Shown in pieces: positions 1 to 8,208 of a DNA stretch of 19,396 nucleotides (within the stretch, counting starts at the first letter, position 1; each line of letters begins with the position of its first letter). The DNA comes from an uncultured Bacilli bacterium (GTDB lineage: Bacteria > Bacillota_I > Bacilli_A > RF39 > UBA660): NCBI GenBank assembly GCA_934140355.1, contig CAKPBH010000024.1, positions 1 through 19,396 on the forward strand, in the 5' to 3' direction. The translations under genes were made by a program, and so were the position numbers. The notes beneath the pieces were generated by a model, which did not search any database, was not told the origin of the DNA, and saw only the letters and a program-made list of their open reading frames with translations.

Positions 1-1620
1 AACTCTTTAGATAATCAAATATCTTTTTTTGAAAATTTTATAAAGTCAAATAAAAATTGGACTTATGTTAATGGTTATATAGATGAAGGTATTAGTGGTA
101 GCACTGTTAAACGAAGAAAAAAATTTTTACAAATGATTGATGATGCTAAATCTGGCTATTTTGATTTAATAGTTACAAAAGAAGTTTCTAGATTTTCTAG
201 AAATTTATCTGATAGTATCAAATATACACAAGAATTACTTGCTAATGATGTTGGTGTATATTTCCAATCAAATGGAATAAATACTTATGATCCCAACTCT
301 GAGTTTATACTTAATATGATGGGAAGCGTTGCTCAAGAAGAGGTCAAAAGACTTTCTTCTCGTGTTAAATGGGGACATAAAGAAGCAATTAAAAAAGGTA
401 GAGTTTTAGGTTCTAATTCAATTACTGGATATAAAAAAGATGATGCTAAATTAGTTATTGTTGAAGAGGAAGCAAAAAAAATTAGAAAGATTTTCGAATT
501 GTATGCAACTGGTAAATATGGTTTTTATAAACTAGCAATGGAATTACATAGACAAGGTATAAATAATTATAAAGGAAATATTTATGATAAAGATACTTTA
601 AAAAGAATAATACAAAATCCTAAATACAAAGGTTTTTATCGTGGACATACTACTGAAACTATTGATTATAGAACTAAACAAAGAGTTTATATACCAATAG
701 AAGAACAAATAATATACAAAGATGAATCAATACCAGCTATAGTTAGTGAAGAATTATGGAATCGTGCAAATGAGATATTAGATAGTAGGAGTATATTAAT
801 GAAAGCAAGTAATGGCAATGCCAAAAGAGCCGAAAGGAAATATTGTTATACTACAAAAATATTTTGTAGTGAACATAATGTTTCTTATCAGAGAATGTCA
901 AGTAAAAGAAAACAAACAAAGCCTAGATGGGCTTGTGGCAATTATGTAAAATATAGACTGGATGCCTGTGAAAGTCCAATAATTGCAGAAATGGACTTGA
1001 ATAATATTTTTGCAATTATTATGGAACAAGTATTTAATAATAAAAATGAAATTGTAAAAGAAATGTTGGATTATTATTCTAATCTAAAAATAGATAACAA
1101 TTATCAACTTGGAATTTCTAAACTAAAAAAAGAAATTAAAACTATTGAAACAAAAAAAGAAAAATTATTAGAATTAAATATGGATGGTAGTATTAATAAT
1201 CTTGAGTTTAAAGAAAGAAATGATAAGTATAACGAAGATATATCATCTTTAAATATACGAATTGGAAAAATAGAACAAGAAAGAAAGATTATGTCTGATA
1301 GTTTTAATAATATTAAGGCTATTGAAGATGCTATCAAAAAACAGGTTGATTATAAAAATAACGTGAGTGAATTTGTAGATAAGTTTTTGGAGGAAATTAT
1401 AGTCTATAAGGAAGATAATGATAGACATAAACTAATACTAAAAATTTATTTAAATTTGATGAAAATCCCAATTCCTATTGGAAAAGGTGCTAGGCACATA
1501 GATGATGAGAAATCACTAGTAATATTCAATAAAGAGGTTGAAACATTAGACCTGGGAAGAGCTGATTTTAAAAGAAATAGTTTTAAAATTAATGTATATT
1601 TAAGTTACGATGTTGACTAG
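1..1620 (+). CDS. Large serine recombinase (5' truncated by window edge)
   Basis: This is a site-specific DNA recombinase of the large serine integrase/resolvase family, which integrates and excises mobile elements through a covalent phosphoserine intermediate. The frame is open from base 1, so the start and the catalytic serine lie upstream. Counting from the first visible codon, residues 1-130 match the resolvase catalytic domain, with a Y-x-DEGISGS segment at 27-34 and the arginine-bearing EVSRFSRN motif at 61-68. A 'recombinase' domain follows (about 140-250). Next comes a Cys-rich zinc-ribbon-like part (CSEH, then WACG and DACES), with one ligand apparently His instead of Cys. A long coiled-coil (about 365-430) and a basic C-terminus complete it. 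The 539 visible residues fit the family's usual 500-560. The gene sits at the right end of an element inserted in a PBP gene, as expected for an element's own integrase. Confidence 0.93.
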   Translation, partial: NSLDNQISFFENFIKSNKNWTYVNGYIDEGISGSTVKRRKKFLQMIDDAKSGYFDLIVTKEVSRFSRNLSDSIKYTQELLANDVGVYFQSNGINTYDPNSEFILNMMGSVAQEEVKRLSSRVKWGHKEAIKKGRVLGSNSITGYKKDDAKLVIVEEEAKKIRKIFELYATGKYGFYKLAMELHRQGINNYKGNIYDKDTLKRIIQNPKYKGFYRGHTTETIDYRTKQRVYIPIEEQIIYKDESIPAIVSEELWNRANEILDSRSILMKASNGNAKRAERKYCYTTKIFCSEHNVSYQRMSSKRKQTKPRWACGNYVKYRLDACESPIIAEMDLNNIFAIIMEQVFNNKNEIVKEMLDYYSNLKIDNNYQLGISKLKKEIKTIETKKEKLLELNMDGSINNLEFKERNDKYNEDISSLNIRIGKIEQERKIMSDSFNNIKAIEDAIKKQVDYKNNVSEFVDKFLEEIIVYKEDNDRHKLILKIYLNLMKIPIPIGKGARHIDDEKSLVIFNKEVETLDLGRADFKRNSFKINVYLSYDVD

Positions 1621-1657
1621 GTTATCATATATTTATATGGTAATCTAGTTTTTTTCT
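1617..1657 (+). terminator. Intrinsic terminator overlapping the recombinase stop codon
   Basis: A 14-bp stem (1617-1630 with 1635-1648, two G-T pairs, ATTT loop) is followed by a run of seven T (1649-1655). The left arm contains the recombinase TAG stop. It would stop element transcription from entering the PBP remnant. Confidence 0.85.
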
Positions 1658-1690
1658 TTGTATAGGTATTGCTTTCGTGGGTTACTTTCA
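1655..1690. other. Right attachment junction (attR candidate) of the integrated element
   Basis: Non-coding element end gives way here to a sequence that stays collinear with SpoVD/FtsI proteins from ACT-TTC-AAA (TFK) at 1684 onwards. The codon before it (1681-1683) is GTT (Val) where the family has the catalytic Ser codon, and the preceding residues (L-S-W) replace the conserved E-P-G. The crossover is therefore placed at about 1680-1685. The exact core dinucleotide cannot be fixed without the left junction, which lies outside the window. Confidence 0.6.
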
Positions 1691-2715
1691 AAATCGTTAC
1701 TTTAGCCACTGCTTTGGAGGAGAAAAAAGTAGACTTGGAAAAAGATACATTTTTTGATGGCGGTTCTGTTAATGTGGATGGGGCTAGGATTAAATGTTGG
1801 AAACATGGAGGTCATGGCGCACAGACTTTTTTGCAAGTTGTACAAAACTCTTGCAATCCAGGATTTGTAGAGTTAGGAAGAAGATTGGGGAAAGAAACTT
1901 TATTTAAATATATTGATTCTTTTGGTTTTGGTGAAAAAACAGGAGTAGATTTGAATGGAGAGGGAAGTGGTATTTTGTTTTCTCTTTCTAAAGTGGGTCC
2001 TGTGGAATTGGCAACTACTGCTTTTGGGCAAGGAGTTAGTGTTACGGCGATTCAACAAGTTGCTGCTGTTAGTGCCGCTATTAATGGTGGAACACTCTAT
2101 AAACCTTATATTGTTAAACGATTAATTGAATCAGAAACTGGTGAGATTATTCAAGAAAATAAACCAAAACAAGTAAGAAAAGTGATAAAAAAAGAAACTA
2201 GTGAAAAGGTGCGTTATGCTCTTGAAAGTGTGGTTGCGCTTGGTAGTGGAAGAAATGCTTATATAGAAGGATATCGCGTTGGTGGGAAAACAGGGACGGC
2301 TCAAAAAGTAAATAATGGTGTTTATATGGTTGGGAATTACATTACTTCTTTTATTGGTTTTATGCCTGCGGATGATCCGCAAATTGTTGTTTATGTAGCA
2401 ATTGATAATCCAAAGGGAATAACTGCTTATGGAGGAACGGTTGCTGCTCCTATTGCTAGAAATATTTTAGAGGATGCTGTTGCAATTTTAAATATCCAAA
2501 AAAGGAATGATGGTATTAGTAAAGAGTATCGTTATTTTGATACTAAGTATCAAACTGTGGAAGATGTTATTGGATTATCTGTAAAGGAAGCTCGTGAAAA
2601 ATTGAAGGATTTTAATATTGAATATTCTGGAGAGGGAAGTCGGGTTATTGATGTATCTCCTCAGGTAGGGAGTAGTATTGCTGTTGGTTCTACGGTTAGA
2701 TTAATGTTGGGATAG
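1669..2715 (+). pseudogene. SpoVD/FtsI-type penicillin-binding protein, C-terminal fragment split by the element
   Basis: The intact enzyme would be a class B PBP, a membrane-anchored transpeptidase that cross-links septal or spore-cortex peptidoglycan. Only the part after the active-site serine is present. The SxxK motif reads VTFK (residues 5-8 of the 348-residue frame), the SxN motif is SCN (61-63), the KTG motif is KTGT (207-210), and one PASTA domain closes the protein (about 296-348). The N-terminal membrane anchor and dimerisation domain are missing. The only possible start is a TTG at 1669 just downstream of a terminator with no good ribosome binding site, so I treat it as silent. The single PASTA domain and the segment around GGHGAQTF and NSCNPGF resemble SpoVD more than PbpB, but I cannot exclude the vegetative division PBP. 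Precise excision of the element could restore the gene. Confidence 0.88.
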
Positions 2716-2761
2716 ATAAAAAAAATATTACTTTCTTTTGTTTTTGAATTTGAGAAATATG

Positions 2762-2794
2762 AAAATAACATCTAAATTTTTTAGATGTTATTTT
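2762..2794. terminator. Bidirectional terminator between the PBP fragment and the GGDEF gene
   Basis: A perfect 15-bp inverted repeat (2762-2776 with 2780-2794, TTT loop) is rich in A on the left and T on the right, so it can work in both directions. It lies between two convergent genes. The rest of 2716-2922 is AT-rich with no recognisable gene. Confidence 0.8.
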
Positions 2795-2922
2795 ATAACT
2801 TTATCATTTTTTTATAGTAGAGTTTATTTAAATAGTAAAATTTATGTTTTTATAAAAATTTAAGATTAATGTTTCAACAATTTATGATCATTATTTTAGG
2901 TTAGATCTAAATTTAAAATTCA

Positions 2923-4158
2923 TTAGTTTTTTCGTTTTTTTGTGTAATATTTGCCGTTGGCTAAGCTATTTTTAGGATAATATTTGTTAATGTGCTCAAA
3001 TTCACTAGCTGTATTAATATGTGAAAAGACTGGAATGATTGTAGAATTTGGGAAATTTGTAATCATATCGATTTTCTTGGTAAGAAAATAATTAACTTGG
3101 CTATCATACATTGCCTTTCTTACGTAATCATTATCAAATCCTACGTAATCAATTGGTGCGTACTGGAATATTGCATCTCTTGTAAAATCGTTTATTTTAT
3201 CTATTTTTATCATAAAGCCTAGAGCTTTTAGTTCTTCGATTTTTTTGATGCATAATATTAATTCTTCTCGAGAAGTTTCTGGATAGACTTTGATATTAAT
3301 GATTATTTTTTTGAAATTTTCTTTTTGGATGGTGGATAATTTGGCTAAATATTTTATAATATTATTATTTTTAATTAGGGAAAGATAATCAATACTAATA
3401 ATATTTTTTTCTGGATTGGAAAGCAGTTTTTCTATTAAGAAGATAATATTGTAATTATCTAAGCTGTAATGTAGGTTATTTTTTCTTAATAATTTATAAT
3501 TTTCTTCTCCTAGTAGTGAGATTCCATCTGGGTTGTTTGTATATATCTGATATATTTCTTGGGGAGTTCCTGAAAGGGAAAACAATTGTTTTTTAGTGTA
3601 TGATAGATTTTGGCTTTTAAGGCATTTATTGAAAGCGGTAATAAATTCTTTTTCATCTTTTTTCTGCATCCAAAGTTCAGTTGAGTATGGTTGATAAAAT
3701 TTACTATTTTTTTTGGCTAGATACATCATTAGATCTGCTTTTTCCATTGTTTCTTCTATATTATTAATGTTGAAAGGACAACTTCCAGCGTTGATTCTAA
3801 AAATAGCAGGTATTTTTTCTCTTTCAACAAGTAAGTGAATCTTTTTTTCAATATCTTGAAATACTTTATTAATTTTGTTCTCGGATAGGCAAGTTAATAT
3901 GATAAATTCATCTCCGTGTATTCTTACAACTAGTGAATCTTGAAAATTTTTTTCTAGGATTTTTGCTAGTATTTTTAAATATAGATCTCCAATGTTATGT
4001 CCTAAATTATCATTAATATGCTTAAATTTTTCGATATCAATCATGATTAATTGGGAATTTTGGTGATGTTTATTATAGGATTTGTAGTTTTTTTGGAAAT
4101 ATTCTGAATTTCCTATGCCCGTTAGGGGATCAATTAGTTTATTTAGTTTATTATTCAT
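2923..4158 (-). CDS. GGDEF-domain protein with degenerate EAL-like C-terminus
   Basis: This is a soluble 411-residue protein of the diguanylate cyclase family. The GGDEF domain begins at the extreme N-terminus with DPLTGIGN (10-17), has the Mg-binding D-x-E-x-FKHINDNLGH stretch (41-54) and ends near ADLMMYLAKK (141-150). The signature is HGDEF (81-85), so the first Gly is His. No RxxD inhibitory site is seen upstream. Residues about 235-405 recall a phosphodiesterase EAL domain, with LKALGFMIKID (310-320) and APIDYVGFD (334-342) at the expected places. However, the metal and catalytic residues (EAL, DDFG) are absent. No sensor or membrane segment is present. It may make c-di-GMP weakly, or bind GTP or c-di-GMP as a regulator. 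It lies on the opposite strand between the PBP fragment and mraY, a position usually inside the dcw cluster. AAAGG precedes the ATG by about 11 bases. Confidence 0.85.
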   Translation of the reverse strand: MNNKLNKLIDPLTGIGNSEYFQKNYKSYNKHHQNSQLIMIDIEKFKHINDNLGHNIGDLYLKILAKILEKNFQDSLVVRIHGDEFIILTCLSENKINKVFQDIEKKIHLLVEREKIPAIFRINAGSCPFNINNIEETMEKADLMMYLAKKNSKFYQPYSTELWMQKKDEKEFITAFNKCLKSQNLSYTKKQLFSLSGTPQEIYQIYTNNPDGISLLGEENYKLLRKNNLHYSLDNYNIIFLIEKLLSNPEKNIISIDYLSLIKNNNIIKYLAKLSTIQKENFKKIIINIKVYPETSREELILCIKKIEELKALGFMIKIDKINDFTRDAIFQYAPIDYVGFDNDYVRKAMYDSQVNYFLTKKIDMITNFPNSTIIPVFSHINTASEFEHINKYYPKNSLANGKYYTKKRKN

Positions 4159-4207
4159 TTGGTTAAATTCCTTTCATCTTTTTTATAAAATTTTTTTGAC
4201 TCTCAAT

Positions 4208-4235
4208 ATTATACAAGAAAAATAAGATAAGTCAA
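4208..4235 (-). promoter_or_regulatory. Promoter of the GGDEF gene
   Basis: On the minus strand TTGACT (4235-4230) and TATAAT (4213-4208) are separated by 16 bases, about 50 bases upstream of the start codon. It is a near-consensus sigma-A promoter. Confidence 0.7.
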
Positions 4236-4498
4236 TGTCTATGTTATTTAAGAATGAATGAATAATAAATTTGTTTTTGATATATTTTTATGTTGATTGG
4301 GTTAATTGTTTTTAATTTAATGATTTTTTTATATTGAATTTGCTGCTATTATTGAGTGAAATTTTTATTTGGCATTAAGTAAAATGCTTTTGTAGAAAAT
4401 TCTGGTTGATATAAATTTTTTTGCTTAAATTTTTGCTTAATTTTTATTATTTATTTATAGTATTTTATTGAAAATGTTGGATTAATAATTTTTAAGTC

Positions 4499-4533
4499 AT
4501 TTAAACTTTACGTTTAAGGTGTAAAGTTTAAAT
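4499..4533. repeat. Perfect 13-bp inverted repeat upstream of mraY
   Basis: Arms 4499-4511 and 4521-4533 are exact reverse complements around a 9-base centre, ending about 28 bases before the mraY -10 box. No T-run follows, so it is not a plus-strand terminator. An operator or a DNA-binding-protein site is the most natural reading. The rest of the 4236-4498 intergenic stretch is AT-rich with no gene seen. Confidence 0.6.
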
Positions 4534-4561
4534 ATATTTCATGAATTTTTGATCGTTTTTA

Positions 4562-4570
4562 TGATATACT
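4562..4570 (+). promoter_or_regulatory. Extended -10 promoter of mraY
   Basis: TGATATACT is an extended -10 box (TG-n-TATACT) 23 bases upstream of the mraY ATG. No convincing -35 box lies 17 bases upstream, which is usual for extended -10 promoters. A weak GGAG at 4583-4586 serves as the ribosome binding site. Confidence 0.5.
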
Positions 4571-4593
4571 CTTAGTAAGAATGGAGTGAAATT

Positions 4594-5586
4594 ATGCTGA
4601 TTTTGACAAAATCCTTGTTTGCTTTAATGATAGGCTTTATTATTTCGACAATTTTTGGTGTTATTTTTGTGCCAGCTTTAAAAAGAATTAAGGCTGGTCA
4701 AAGAATTAATGTTTATGTAGATGCTCATAAAAGTAAGGCTGGTACTCCTACAATGGGTGGTTTTATTTTTATCGTTCCTTGTATTATTACTGTAATTCTT
4801 CTTCTTTTGACAGATAAAATGCAGTATTCTGTTAATTTGTTTATTATTCTGTTTGTTATGATTAGTTATGCTATGATAGGTTTTCTAGATGATTATATTA
4901 GTTTAAAGCATCATGAAAACAAGGGTTTGACTCAAATTCAAAAGTTATTTTTGCAGTTTATTGTTGCACTTGTGTTTTATGTATTATTTAGACATTTTGG
5001 GGATGGAGATTCGGTACTTAGGGTAACACTTTTTAATTTAGAATGGAATTTAAATTGGTTTTATGGCATTTTTATTTTATTTTTGTTGATTGGTACATCA
5101 AATGCTGTAAATTTAACGGATGGCTTGGATGGTTTGTCGGGTGGTTTATCCGCTATTGCGTTTTTGGCATATGGGCTTATTTCTTGGGGAAGTAAGTGGA
5201 TAACTGGATATCAGGATATTGGAATATTTTGTTTTATTTTGGTTGGTTGTATTATGGGATTTTTGGTTTTTAATTCTCATCCGGCTAAAGTTTTTATGGG
5301 TGATACAGGTAGTTTATCTTTGGGGGCTACTTTAGCTACTGTTGCTATTTTAACTTCTCATGAATTTTCGTTAGCTGTAATTGGTGGTGTTTTTGTTATA
5401 GAAACTTTGTCTGTCATTATTCAAATATTTTCTGTTGTTGTATTTAAAAAGAGAGTTTTTTTAATGACACCTATTCACCATCATTTTGAACGTCTTGGTT
5501 GGAGTGAGGGGGATATTGTGAAAATGTTTTGGATAGTTGGTTTTATTTTAAGTTTATTGGCTCTTATCTATGGTGTTTGGTTGTAA
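4594..5586 (+). CDS. mraY: Phospho-N-acetylmuramoyl-pentapeptide transferase
   Basis: MraY transfers phospho-MurNAc-pentapeptide from UDP to undecaprenyl phosphate in the membrane, making lipid I, the first membrane step of peptidoglycan synthesis. The 330 residues match the family's usual 320-360 with about ten membrane helices. Diagnostic motifs are all present: the HKSKAGTPTMGG loop (45-56), LDD (98-100), NLTDGLDGLSGG (173-184), MGDTGSLSLG (235-244) and the IHHHFE loop (294-299). Its presence shows the organism is walled. In most Bacillota mraY is embedded among murE, murF, murD and ftsW. Here it stands alone with its own promoter and terminator, close to a split PBP gene, so the dcw cluster has been broken up. 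Confidence 0.97.
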   Translation: MLILTKSLFALMIGFIISTIFGVIFVPALKRIKAGQRINVYVDAHKSKAGTPTMGGFIFIVPCIITVILLLLTDKMQYSVNLFIILFVMISYAMIGFLDDYISLKHHENKGLTQIQKLFLQFIVALVFYVLFRHFGDGDSVLRVTLFNLEWNLNWFYGIFILFLLIGTSNAVNLTDGLDGLSGGLSAIAFLAYGLISWGSKWITGYQDIGIFCFILVGCIMGFLVFNSHPAKVFMGDTGSLSLGATLATVAILTSHEFSLAVIGGVFVIETLSVIIQIFSVVVFKKRVFLMTPIHHHFERLGWSEGDIVKMFWIVGFILSLLALIYGVWL

Positions 5587-5613
5587 TATGGATTTGTTTG
5601 ATAATTTTGTTTT

Positions 5614-5637
5614 AGGAAAGACAATATGTCTTTTTTT
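5614..5637 (+). terminator. Terminator of mraY
   Basis: AAAGACA (5617-5623) pairs with TGTCTTT (5627-5633) around an ATA loop, extended by weaker pairs and merging into a run of seven T (5631-5637). Confidence 0.75.
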
Positions 5638-5929
5638 CTATATGTAATAATTGTGATAAAGTTGGTTATTACTAGATGTTTATTGGGAAAAATATTGTGA
5701 AGTATTATTTTGTTTGAAAAAGATGAAATTAAACTGTTTTTTGATGTTGAAAAATTAGTAAAAATATAATTAGTTCCTATTTTTATGGCGAGATTAAATT
5801 TAGTTTTGAAATAATAAAATAATGTTTTGGCAGCTTAGGTAGTAATATGATTTTTTTTGTTTATCTTGATTTGTTTTTTATTTTTCGTTTATAAATTTTT
5901 AAGAAGGGATACTAATTTTTGGAAGAATA
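5638..5929. other. AT-rich intergenic region with no gene seen
   Basis: Both strands were read. No open frame with a ribosome binding site, no tRNA-like cloverleaf and no strong inverted repeat was found between the mraY terminator and the cdaA promoter. Confidence 0.5.
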
Positions 5930-5938
5930 TGTTATAAT
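5930..5938 (+). promoter_or_regulatory. Extended -10 promoter of the cdaA-cdaR pair
   Basis: TGTTATAAT is a consensus extended -10 box, 31 bases upstream of the cdaA ATG. The -35 position shows only a poor match. Confidence 0.6.
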
Positions 5939-5969
5939 GAATTTAAAATAGAAAGAAGGGAATAAAAAT

Positions 5970-6806
5970 ATGACATTGAGTAGTATAATCACAATATTAC
6001 AAAAAATTATTGATATATCTTTAGTTTGGATTTTAATCTATTCTGTTCTTAAGAGTCTAAAGGATAATGTCAAAATGATATTAATATTTAAAGGAGTAAT
6101 TATTATTGTTTTTGTTAAAATATTAAGTGATTACTTAAATTTAACGACTGTAGGATTGTTACTAGAATATGTAATCATGTGGGGACCTCTTGCTTTAATC
6201 ATTATTTTTCAACCGGAAATTAGAAATATTTTAGAGCATTTGGGGAGACAACAAATTTTAACGAGGCACCGGGTTTTGACTATGGATGAAAGAGAAAAAA
6301 TGGTTTATGAGATTATGAACGCGGTTGAGTATTTGAGGAAATCTAGAATTGGTGCTTTGATTGTCATTGAAAGAGATATTAGTTTGAGAGATTACATTGA
6401 GAGAAGTAAAGGAATTTATGCTGATATTTCATCGGAGTTATTAATTTCTATCTTTTTTCCGAGAAATCCTTTGCATGATGGTGGTGTAATTATTCAAGGA
6501 AATCGAATTACTAGTGCTGGGGCTGTATTTCCAATTAGTTTAAATACTAAAATTAATAAAAGATTGGGAACGAGACATAGGGCTGCTTTGGGAATTAGTG
6601 AGGAATCAGATGCTATTGCTTTAGTTGTCAGTGAGGAAACGGGTAAGATTTCTATTGCTATTGGTGGTGTGTTAAATTATAATTTATCGATTGATGATGT
6701 TAGAATGATGTTGGTGGAAGAATTAAAACCAAAGCATGAGATTTTATTAGATGATGAATTTGAGGATGAAAATGGTGAGGAAGGTGAAAAGCATGAAAAT
6801 AATTAA
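5970..6806 (+). CDS. cdaA: Membrane diadenylate cyclase CdaA
   Basis: CdaA condenses two ATP into cyclic di-AMP, which controls potassium and osmolyte transport and cell-wall homeostasis in Bacillota. Three N-terminal hydrophobic segments (about 5-27, 36-53, 63-82) anchor it. The DAC domain follows (about 95-255). The metal-binding motif reads DGG (170-172) within NPLHDGGVIIQ, where the family normally has DGA. The nucleotide-binding RHR motif is intact (202-204, GTRHRAALG), as is SEETG (221-225). A short acidic tail ends the protein. The length of 278 is typical (about 270-280). AGAAGGG lies 9 bases before the ATG. The last 14 bases overlap cdaR, so the two are translationally coupled. Confidence 0.95.
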   Translation: MTLSSIITILQKIIDISLVWILIYSVLKSLKDNVKMILIFKGVIIIVFVKILSDYLNLTTVGLLLEYVIMWGPLALIIIFQPEIRNILEHLGRQQILTRHRVLTMDEREKMVYEIMNAVEYLRKSRIGALIVIERDISLRDYIERSKGIYADISSELLISIFFPRNPLHDGGVIIQGNRITSAGAVFPISLNTKINKRLGTRHRAALGISEESDAIALVVSEETGKISIAIGGVLNYNLSIDDVRMMLVEELKPKHEILLDDEFEDENGEEGEKHENN

Positions 6807-8163
6807 AAATATTATTCAATTTGTTAGCGCTTTCTTCAAGATGATTTACAAAGTTATTGATAAAGTGATTATTGTTCCTATTACAAAATTTATTGTTATG
6901 ATCACTGATAAGTTAGGGAATAGGACAGATAGATTTGAAAAATGGATTACTAAGAAAAATACGTTGATTTTTATTTCTTTAGTTTTGGCAATTGGTTTAT
7001 TTATGTATGTGGATAGTGAATCAACTACTATTATTACTGATAGTGCTGAAGTGCTATATGGACAAAAGGTTAAGGCAACATATAATAATAATTCTTATGT
7101 AGTTGAAGGATTGCCAAGTAGTGTTGATGTGACTTTAATTGGGAGAAAGGTTGATTTGTATTTAGCGAAGCAATTGGCAACTGGTATTGTAACGGCGGAT
7201 CTTTCCGGATTAGGTGAGGGAATGCATACAATTAAATTAGATTATGATTGTTCGATTCGTTCGGTTGAATATAAGTTGGCTCCTTCATCAGTAAATGTGA
7301 CTATTTATCCAAAGGTATCACAAACTAGAACTGCTGGAATAGAAGTTATTAATAAAAATAAGTTAGATAAGAAGTTGTCTATTGGTGAGGTAACACTAGA
7401 TAATTCTGAGATTGTAATTAAAGGGGCAGAACATACTTTAAATAAAGTATCTATTGTTAAAGCTTTAGTGGATGTTAATAAAATTATTAATCCTAAAATA
7501 GGAACAACAACGTTGGATGAGGTAAAGTTAGTGGCTTATGATGCTAATGGTGATGTTGTAAAGGGATTAGAGATGGAACCTAATAAATTAAGTGCCAAGA
7601 TTGTTATTAACTCACCAAGTAAAGAGGTACCATTGAAGGTTGTTCCAACTGGTGATTTAGAGTTTGGAAAGGCAATTGAAAATATTACAACTGATGTGAC
7701 TAAAATTACAATTTATGGGGATCAAGATTTATTGGATACGATTGAGTATGTTCCAGTTGAGGTAGATGTTTCTAAGTTGAGTGAAAATAAGAGTTATGAT
7801 GTGATTATTTCAAAACCGTCTAGGGTAAAGGAGATGTCGGCTACGAATGTGAAGGTAAATATTACTTTGGGAACAGAGGTTAGTAAAGAAATTCAAGATG
7901 TATCTATTGAAACGGTTAATTTGGATACAACGCGATATAAAGCTGTTGCAATTGGCGAAAATTCTAGTAAGACAACAGTTGTTGTAAAGGGGACAAAAAG
8001 TGTTGTGGATGCAATTGATGCTTCAACAATTAAAGCCCAAGTTAATTTGGAGGGATATGTAGAAGGAGAGTATGAAGTTGCTATTAAAGTAACTGGAGAA
8101 GATAATAAGGCCACTTATACTCCAAAAACAACGAAAATAAAGCTAAAAATTAGCAAAAAATAG
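6793..8163 (+). CDS. cdaR: YbbR-domain protein CdaR, partner of CdaA
   Basis: CdaR is a membrane-anchored protein with extracytoplasmic YbbR repeats that binds CdaA and tunes c-di-AMP synthesis. I choose the ATG at 6793 because AGGAAGGTG (6777-6785) lies 7 bases before it. The frame can be extended to 6751, but that start has no ribosome binding site. The 456-residue product has an amphipathic N-terminal stretch (about 8-40), a transmembrane segment (57-74) and then about 380 residues of beta-rich sequence organised as roughly four YbbR repeats of about 80 residues. Each repeat has the recurring V-x-V-x-G-x-x-x-x-v pattern (for example VDVTLIGRK and TKITIYGDQD). In most Bacillota glmM follows; here the next gene is infC. 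Confidence 0.92.
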   Translation: MKIIKNIIQFVSAFFKMIYKVIDKVIIVPITKFIVMITDKLGNRTDRFEKWITKKNTLIFISLVLAIGLFMYVDSESTTIITDSAEVLYGQKVKATYNNNSYVVEGLPSSVDVTLIGRKVDLYLAKQLATGIVTADLSGLGEGMHTIKLDYDCSIRSVEYKLAPSSVNVTIYPKVSQTRTAGIEVINKNKLDKKLSIGEVTLDNSEIVIKGAEHTLNKVSIVKALVDVNKIINPKIGTTTLDEVKLVAYDANGDVVKGLEMEPNKLSAKIVINSPSKEVPLKVVPTGDLEFGKAIENITTDVTKITIYGDQDLLDTIEYVPVEVDVSKLSENKSYDVIISKPSRVKEMSATNVKVNITLGTEVSKEIQDVSIETVNLDTTRYKAVAIGENSSKTTVVVKGTKSVVDAIDASTIKAQVNLEGYVEGEYEVAIKVTGEDNKATYTPKTTKIKLKISKK

Positions 8164-8173
8164 GAATGGACTA

Positions 8174-8202
8174 TTGACAAGTAGCATTAGTTATAATATA
8201 AT
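8174..8202 (+). promoter_or_regulatory. Consensus promoter of the infC-rpmI-rplT operon
   Basis: TTGACA (8174-8179) and TATAAT (8197-8202) are separated by exactly 17 bases, a perfect sigma-A consensus. A second, overlapping TATAAT (8192-8197) lies only 12 bases from the -35 and is unlikely to be used. Transcription should start near 8209, giving a leader of about 150 bases. Confidence 0.85.
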
Positions 8203-8208
8203 TATCGT

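Noticed and set aside
1104..1337. Minus-strand open frame opposite the recombinase coiled-coil
   Set aside because: Leu/Ser/Ile-rich shadow of a Lys/Glu-rich coding strand.
6751..6792. Upstream start of CdaR at 6751
   Set aside because: It lies deep inside cdaA without a Shine-Dalgarno; the strong AGGAAGGTG serves 6793.
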